Source: Micromonospora sp. H61 (GTDB taxonomy: Bacteria > Actinomycetota > Actinomycetes > Mycobacteriales > Micromonosporaceae). Taken from it: DNA of 57,141 bases. Every line of letters begins with the position of its first letter. Positions within the stretch are counted from its first letter, which is position 1. Positions 57,029-57,141 of this stretch are shown in pieces. The notes below the pieces were generated by a model that saw only the letters and a list, made by a program, of their open reading frames with translations, did no database searches and was not told where the DNA came from. The translations under genes and the position numbers were made by a program. Location of the stretch: positions 1 to 57,141 of the forward strand of contig NZ_JAGPXY010000040.1 in assembly GCF_018070325.1 (NCBI RefSeq), given 5' to 3'.

Positions 57029-57058
57029 CCGGGCGCCCGCGCGTCGGCGGGCGCCCGG
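57029..57058 (-). terminator. 12-bp hairpin directly after the edge gene
   Basis: Stem CCGGGCGCCCGC / GCGGGCGCCCGG with a 6-nt loop, starting on the base after the minus-strand stop at 57059. No T-run. Confidence 0.6.
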
Positions 57059-57141
57059 TCAGTAGCCGCCGGGCGTCGGCGGACGCGCGGCCCGACGCCG
57101 GGCCGAACGCCAGCCGCCGCGTCGCTCCGCCGCCACCCGTC
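57059..57141 (-). CDS. C-terminus of an unidentified protein, cut by window edge
   Basis: A minus-strand frame open to the right edge ends RPPTPGGY-stop with a terminator hairpin immediately after. Only about 26 Arg/Ala-rich residues are visible, too few to identify a family. Inferred from the stop/hairpin arrangement and lack of other candidates. Confidence 0.4.
   Translation of the reverse strand, partial: RVAAERRGGWRSARRRAARPPTPGGY

Overview
The window is high-GC DNA with very few non-coding bases, many GTG starts and frequent 4-bp stop/start overlaps. Gene content is typically actinobacterial: WhiA, RbpA, OpcA, SufR, an acVLRF1-type hydrolase, DUF2630 and a SUF operon with a Rieske gene. 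A diterpene synthase/P450 operon at the left edge, as I recall it from Salinispora, points to a Micromonosporaceae member (Micromonospora or Salinispora). This placement is inference; there is no rRNA in the window. No tRNA, rRNA, IS element, prophage or CRISPR array was seen.

Layout. 1-2534 (minus): end of a diterpene operon (P450, class I terpene synthase, class II cyclase cut by the edge). 2926-6579: DUF2630, a RIO-type kinase, a HAD hydrolase, and a nitrilase divergent from a TetR regulator across a palindrome. 6660-10282 (plus): five overlapping genes that begin with a membrane protein with a Gly/Ser/Cys tail, a DUF692 multinuclear iron oxidase (MNIO) and a DUF2063-like partner; this is the best candidate for an undescribed modification system. 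10295-20206: ABC exporter, enoyl-CoA hydratase, small HTH protein, CadD-like transporter, an ABC-F protein behind a leaderless six-codon uORF and hairpin, a zinc peptidase, and small accessory genes.

20391-27275 (minus): sufR-B-D-Rieske-C-S-U-T for Fe-S assembly, divergent from ctaA. ctaB, for the heme O step before CtaA, lies at 30126-31079. 31346-39876 (plus): tkt-tal-pgi-zwf-opcA-pgl, the pentose phosphate block. 39894-46986 (minus): rbpA, secG, and rapZ-yvcK-whiA-gap-pgk-tpiA, joining glycolysis to the conserved sporulation/cell-envelope cluster. yvcK is broken by a frameshift that coincides with loss of a conserved segment. 47209-57141: a small unknown gene, recQ, a secreted C39-like peptidase behind tandem repeats, uvrC, a Rieske lipoprotein, uvrA, and the tail of one more gene.

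Between genes there are two families of dispersed palindromic elements (three and two copies), three 70-75 bp tandem repeats, and two 72-75 nt mini-ORF linkers that bridge tal-pgi and sufU-sufT with stop/start overlaps at both ends. At least ten genes carry a TAnnnT box 6-7 nt before the start codon, which suggests leaderless mRNAs and fixes several start calls.
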